DNA of 8,631 nt from Verrucomicrobiia bacterium (lineage in GTDB: Bacteria > Verrucomicrobiota > Verrucomicrobiia > Opitutales > Opitutaceae), in contig JAUHWE010000157.1 in the NCBI GenBank assembly GCA_030424825.1, forward strand, positions 1-8,631, in the 5' to 3' direction. Shown here piece after piece: positions 6,144-8,631 of this stretch. Positions within the stretch are counted from its first letter, which is position 1. Every line of letters starts with the position of its first letter. The notes under the pieces were generated by a model. The model was not told the DNA's origin, did no database searches, and saw nothing but the letters and a program-made list of their open reading frames with translations. A program made the position numbers and the translations under genes.

Positions 6144-6291
6144 ATTGTTTGTTGATAGAAACCTAGCGACTTGTTTTCGTTTAGGCAAGGGGCGATACTA
6201 AACAAGAGTGTGTTCGTTGTTAACGTTTTGACTGTTTCTGGCTTTTTCGTGTGATACCGAATGCTTCTTTACCTCGCGTTTTTAACCTCAC
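6144..6291. promoter_or_regulatory. Divergent control region between lipoprotein and PQQ dehydrogenase genes
   Basis: These 148 bases must hold the promoters of both genes. On the plus strand TTGACT (6226-6231) is a good -35 match, but 17-19 bases later there is only a poor -10 (GTGATAC). On the minus strand TTTAGTAT near 6195-6201 could be a -10 without a clear -35. The bases directly before both start codons are free of Shine-Dalgarno-like sequence. No convincing operator is visible. Confidence 0.35.
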
Positions 6292-8631
6292 ATGACTCTA
6301 CCTAGTAATACGCTCCCAATAAAAATAGTGCTTTGTACCCTCCTTAGCTTCGTGGGGTTCGTTTTTTGTTTTTCTGTAGAAGCCAATCCAGATACTGAAT
6401 GGCGCGTCTATCGAGGAGACAGCGCGGCCAACCAGTACAGCAATCTTGCTCAGATCCATGCCGCCAATGTACATCATCTGGAGAAAGTCTGGGAGTACCA
6501 TACGGGCGATGCGACGGAACGTTCATCGATGCAGGTCAATTCTATCATGGTGGATGGTGTGCTGTACTTTTCCACCTTTAGCCTGAACGCGGTCGCCTTG
6601 GATGCGGCGACCGGAAAGGAAAAATGGTTTTTCAAGTCTTCCGCGTACAATGAAGGCAATCGGGATCTCAAAGGACGTACTCGTGGGGTGGTCTATTGGG
6701 AAGAGGGTGACGACAAGCGCATTTTCCATTTCGTAAAGAACCGGGTCTATGCGCTTGATGCGAAGACGGGTGTTCCGATTAGTTCCTTTGGGGAAGGCGG
6801 ATATATCGACCTGCGAAAGAATCTGCGTATCGACTATCGTAAAGCGTCGATCGAGGTGACGAGCCCGGGGATCATTTATAAGAATACGCTTATTGTCGGA
6901 TCACGCGTTCCCGAAGGCTATGAGTCGACGCCGGGAGACATTCGCGCTTTTGACGCGAAAACGGGAGCATTTAAGTGGATCTTTCATACGATACCGGAAA
7001 AGGGGGAATTTGGATACGATACGTGGGAGTGGGTAGAAGGCGTTGCCTATGGAGGCGCCAACCCTTGGGGAGGCTTTTCCCTCGATGAAGAAAGGGGCTG
7101 GGTATTCTGCGCGACGGGGTCGCCTTCTTTCGATTTTTACGGTGGCAATCGCATCGGGATGAATTTGTTTGGCAATTGCGTGCTGGCGCTCGACGCCGAG
7201 ACGGGAGAGCGACAATGGCATTTTCAAACGGTGCATCATGATCTTTGGGACTATGACAATCCCTCGGCTCCGGTGTTGGCGACCGTGACGGATAAAGGCA
7301 AAAAGCGGGACGTGGTTGTTCAGTTGACGAAAATGGGACTGACCTTTGTTTTGGATCGGGATACAGGGGAACCGGTTTTTCCTGTTGTCGAAATGCCCGT
7401 GCCGGAATCAGACATACCGGGTGAACAAGCGTATCCCACGCAGCCAATTCCCTTGCGACCGCCGCCATTGAACCGTTTGGAAATTACCGAAGCGGATTTG
7501 CTAGACATTACGCCTGAATATAAGGCACTAGCATTGGAAAAGTTTCGAACGTTGAAAACCGGATACCTCTACACTCCGCCAAGCAAACAGGGAACGTTAT
7601 CGATGCCCGGAACGCTGGGTGGAACGGAATGGCAGGGGGCCTCTTTTGACCCGGTCACAAACACGCTGTTCGTGAATTCACACGAGCTGCCAGGAATCAA
7701 CCGGCTGAAGGAAGTGCTTCAGCCGATAGAGGGCGTGGAGTTGAGCGCTGCCCAACGGGGTCAGCTAATGTATCAGAAAAATTGTACAGCGTGTCACGGT
7801 GTCGGCCGGAATGGGGTGCCGCCCATTTTCCCTCCTTTGAAGAGCTTGGGTAAGCCAATCGAGGAGCTGAGGGCGACCATTCGGGACGGGAGAGGACTCA
7901 TGCCTTCCTTTACTCAATTCTCAGATAGAGAACTTGATGACTTAGCTGCCTATGTAGTCAGTGATGAAGGTTTTGAAGAGAGCCTGGATGAAGAGGGAGT
8001 GGAATCACTGTTCTTGGCGGATGGTTACCTCATGTTTCGTGATGATGAGAAAACGCCGTTGATCAAACCCCCTTGGGGGACGCTCAATGCGATTGATCTG
8101 GCCCGCGGTGAAATTCTGTGGCGCGTGCCCTTAGGCGAGTATCCTCATCTGGTGGAGAAAGGTATACGAAATACGGGTACGATGAACTATGGGGGTGCGG
8201 TTGCGACCGCTGGAGGTGTAGTGTTCATCGCCGCAACCGCTGACGAGAAGATTCGCGCTTTTAGCAAGAATAGGGGAGAGGTTCTTTGGGAGCATCCACT
8301 TCCTGCGGGGGGATATGCTACCCCAACCATTTATCAAGTAGAGGGAAGGCAGTACGTGGTCATTATTGCGGGAGGGGGTGGAAAGAACGGAACCCCTTCT
8401 GGAGATTCTATTGTCGCTTTTGCCCTACCTGAGGACTTTGAGTCTCTGGATTTGGTTACGACTGAGAGGGATGATGCGGATTGGATCGAGCTCTTCGATG
8501 GAAAAACCCTAGATGGTTGGGTGCATATGAATGGTTCCCATCAGTATTCAGTAGAGAATGGTGTCATAGTGGGGCGCACTTACCCCTGGAGTCAGAATTC
8601 TTTTCTCTGTACGGTGAAGCAGTTCGATAAT
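6292..8631 (+). CDS. PQQ-dependent sugar dehydrogenase with inserted cytochrome c domain, fused to DUF1080 (3' partial)
   Basis: The frame is open for 780 codons to the window edge. A signal peptide (core IVLCTLLSFVGFVF, ending VEA) precedes the mature start near residue 32. Residues 36-460 form most of a quinoprotein propeller of the membrane-bound glucose dehydrogenase type. It has repeated A-x-TG-x-x-x-W blades (LDAATGKEKW, FDAKTGAFKW, LDAETGERQW), the PQQ-pocket motif TGSPSFDFYGGNR, the active-site motif HHDLWDYDNP at 315-324, and then TKMGLTFVLDRDTG and a PTQPIP segment. The vicinal Cys pair of methanol dehydrogenases is absent. A cytochrome c domain follows (about 485-555) with heme motif C498-T-A-C501-H502 and likely ligand M537 (GLMPSF). 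The propeller then resumes (WGTLNAIDLARGEILW to YVVIIAGGGG, about 580-705). From residue 729 a DUF1080 domain begins (DWIELFDGKTLDGW) and is cut by the edge. It should oxidise a sugar or alcohol in the periplasm; the substrate cannot be told. The start ATG lacks a Shine-Dalgarno sequence. Confidence 0.9.
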   Translation, partial: MTLPSNTLPIKIVLCTLLSFVGFVFCFSVEANPDTEWRVYRGDSAANQYSNLAQIHAANVHHLEKVWEYHTGDATERSSMQVNSIMVDGVLYFSTFSLNAVALDAATGKEKWFFKSSAYNEGNRDLKGRTRGVVYWEEGDDKRIFHFVKNRVYALDAKTGVPISSFGEGGYIDLRKNLRIDYRKASIEVTSPGIIYKNTLIVGSRVPEGYESTPGDIRAFDAKTGAFKWIFHTIPEKGEFGYDTWEWVEGVAYGGANPWGGFSLDEERGWVFCATGSPSFDFYGGNRIGMNLFGNCVLALDAETGERQWHFQTVHHDLWDYDNPSAPVLATVTDKGKKRDVVVQLTKMGLTFVLDRDTGEPVFPVVEMPVPESDIPGEQAYPTQPIPLRPPPLNRLEITEADLLDITPEYKALALEKFRTLKTGYLYTPPSKQGTLSMPGTLGGTEWQGASFDPVTNTLFVNSHELPGINRLKEVLQPIEGVELSAAQRGQLMYQKNCTACHGVGRNGVPPIFPPLKSLGKPIEELRATIRDGRGLMPSFTQFSDRELDDLAAYVVSDEGFEESLDEEGVESLFLADGYLMFRDDEKTPLIKPPWGTLNAIDLARGEILWRVPLGEYPHLVEKGIRNTGTMNYGGAVATAGGVVFIAATADEKIRAFSKNRGEVLWEHPLPAGGYATPTIYQVEGRQYVVIIAGGGGKNGTPSGDSIVAFALPEDFESLDLVTTERDDADWIELFDGKTLDGWVHMNGSHQYSVENGVIVGRTYPWSQNSFLCTVKQFDN
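8476..8631 (+). other. DUF1080 (3-keto-disaccharide hydrolase family) domain, 5' part only
   Basis: In frame with the PQQ dehydrogenase, residues 729-780 read DADWIELFDGKTLDGWVHMN and then YSVENGVIVGR, the classic opening of DUF1080, a concanavalin-like fold abundant in Verrucomicrobiota and Planctomycetota. Characterised relatives cleave 3-keto-glycosides. The rest of the domain and its active site lie beyond the window, so activity cannot be judged. Confidence 0.85.

Noticed and set aside
6971..7468. 165-codon minus-strand frame inside the PQQ dehydrogenase gene
   Set aside because: Pro/Arg/Ser-rich translation that shadows a strongly recognisable quinoprotein frame on the other strand.

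Overview
The window looks like bacterial DNA from the PVC group, most likely Verrucomicrobiota. This rests on protein style rather than any marker gene: a PQQ-dependent glucose-dehydrogenase-type quinoprotein joined to cytochrome c and DUF1080 domains, secreted HAF-repeat/Ig-like proteins, a small monoheme cytochrome c, and a lipoprotein of no known family. There is no rRNA or tRNA gene, CRISPR array or insertion sequence that I can recognise. Nearly everything encoded is exported: five of five substantial genes start with a signal peptide or lipoprotein signal.

Layout. (1) Positions 1-2578, minus strand: a long secreted HAF-repeat protein with Ig-like domains. An in-frame TAG at 713-715 splits it, and the same frame then stays open for another 237 codons to the window edge. 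It is either one gene with a nonsense mutation (or sequence error) or a readthrough gene. (2) 2579-3528: a mostly non-coding stretch holding a decayed secreted-protein gene on the minus strand (2776-3192, signal peptide intact, then stop codons and frame changes) and about 340 bases with nothing recognisable. (3) 3529-4320, minus strand: a periplasmic protein with two TonB C-terminal-like domains, and the only gene here with a textbook Shine-Dalgarno sequence. (4) 4321-4898: a divergent control region with two small palindromes and a chain of short plus-strand reading frames, the last (57 codons) possibly a real small protein. (5) 4899-5348, plus strand: a monoheme c-type cytochrome, followed by a clear rho-independent terminator. 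(6) 5553-6143, minus strand: a lipoprotein of unknown function with a hairpin over its stop codon. (7) 6292 to the window end, plus strand: a PQQ dehydrogenase with an inserted cytochrome c domain, fused to a DUF1080 domain that runs off the edge.

The most coherent functional theme is periplasmic sugar oxidation. The quinoprotein oxidises a sugar, its own heme domain takes the electrons, and the nearby free cytochrome c could pass them on. The DUF1080 domain belongs to the family now annotated as 3-keto-disaccharide hydrolase, so the fusion might oxidise a glycoside and then cleave it within one polypeptide. That coupling is inference. The TonB-like protein would fit an outer-membrane uptake context, but no receptor is visible.
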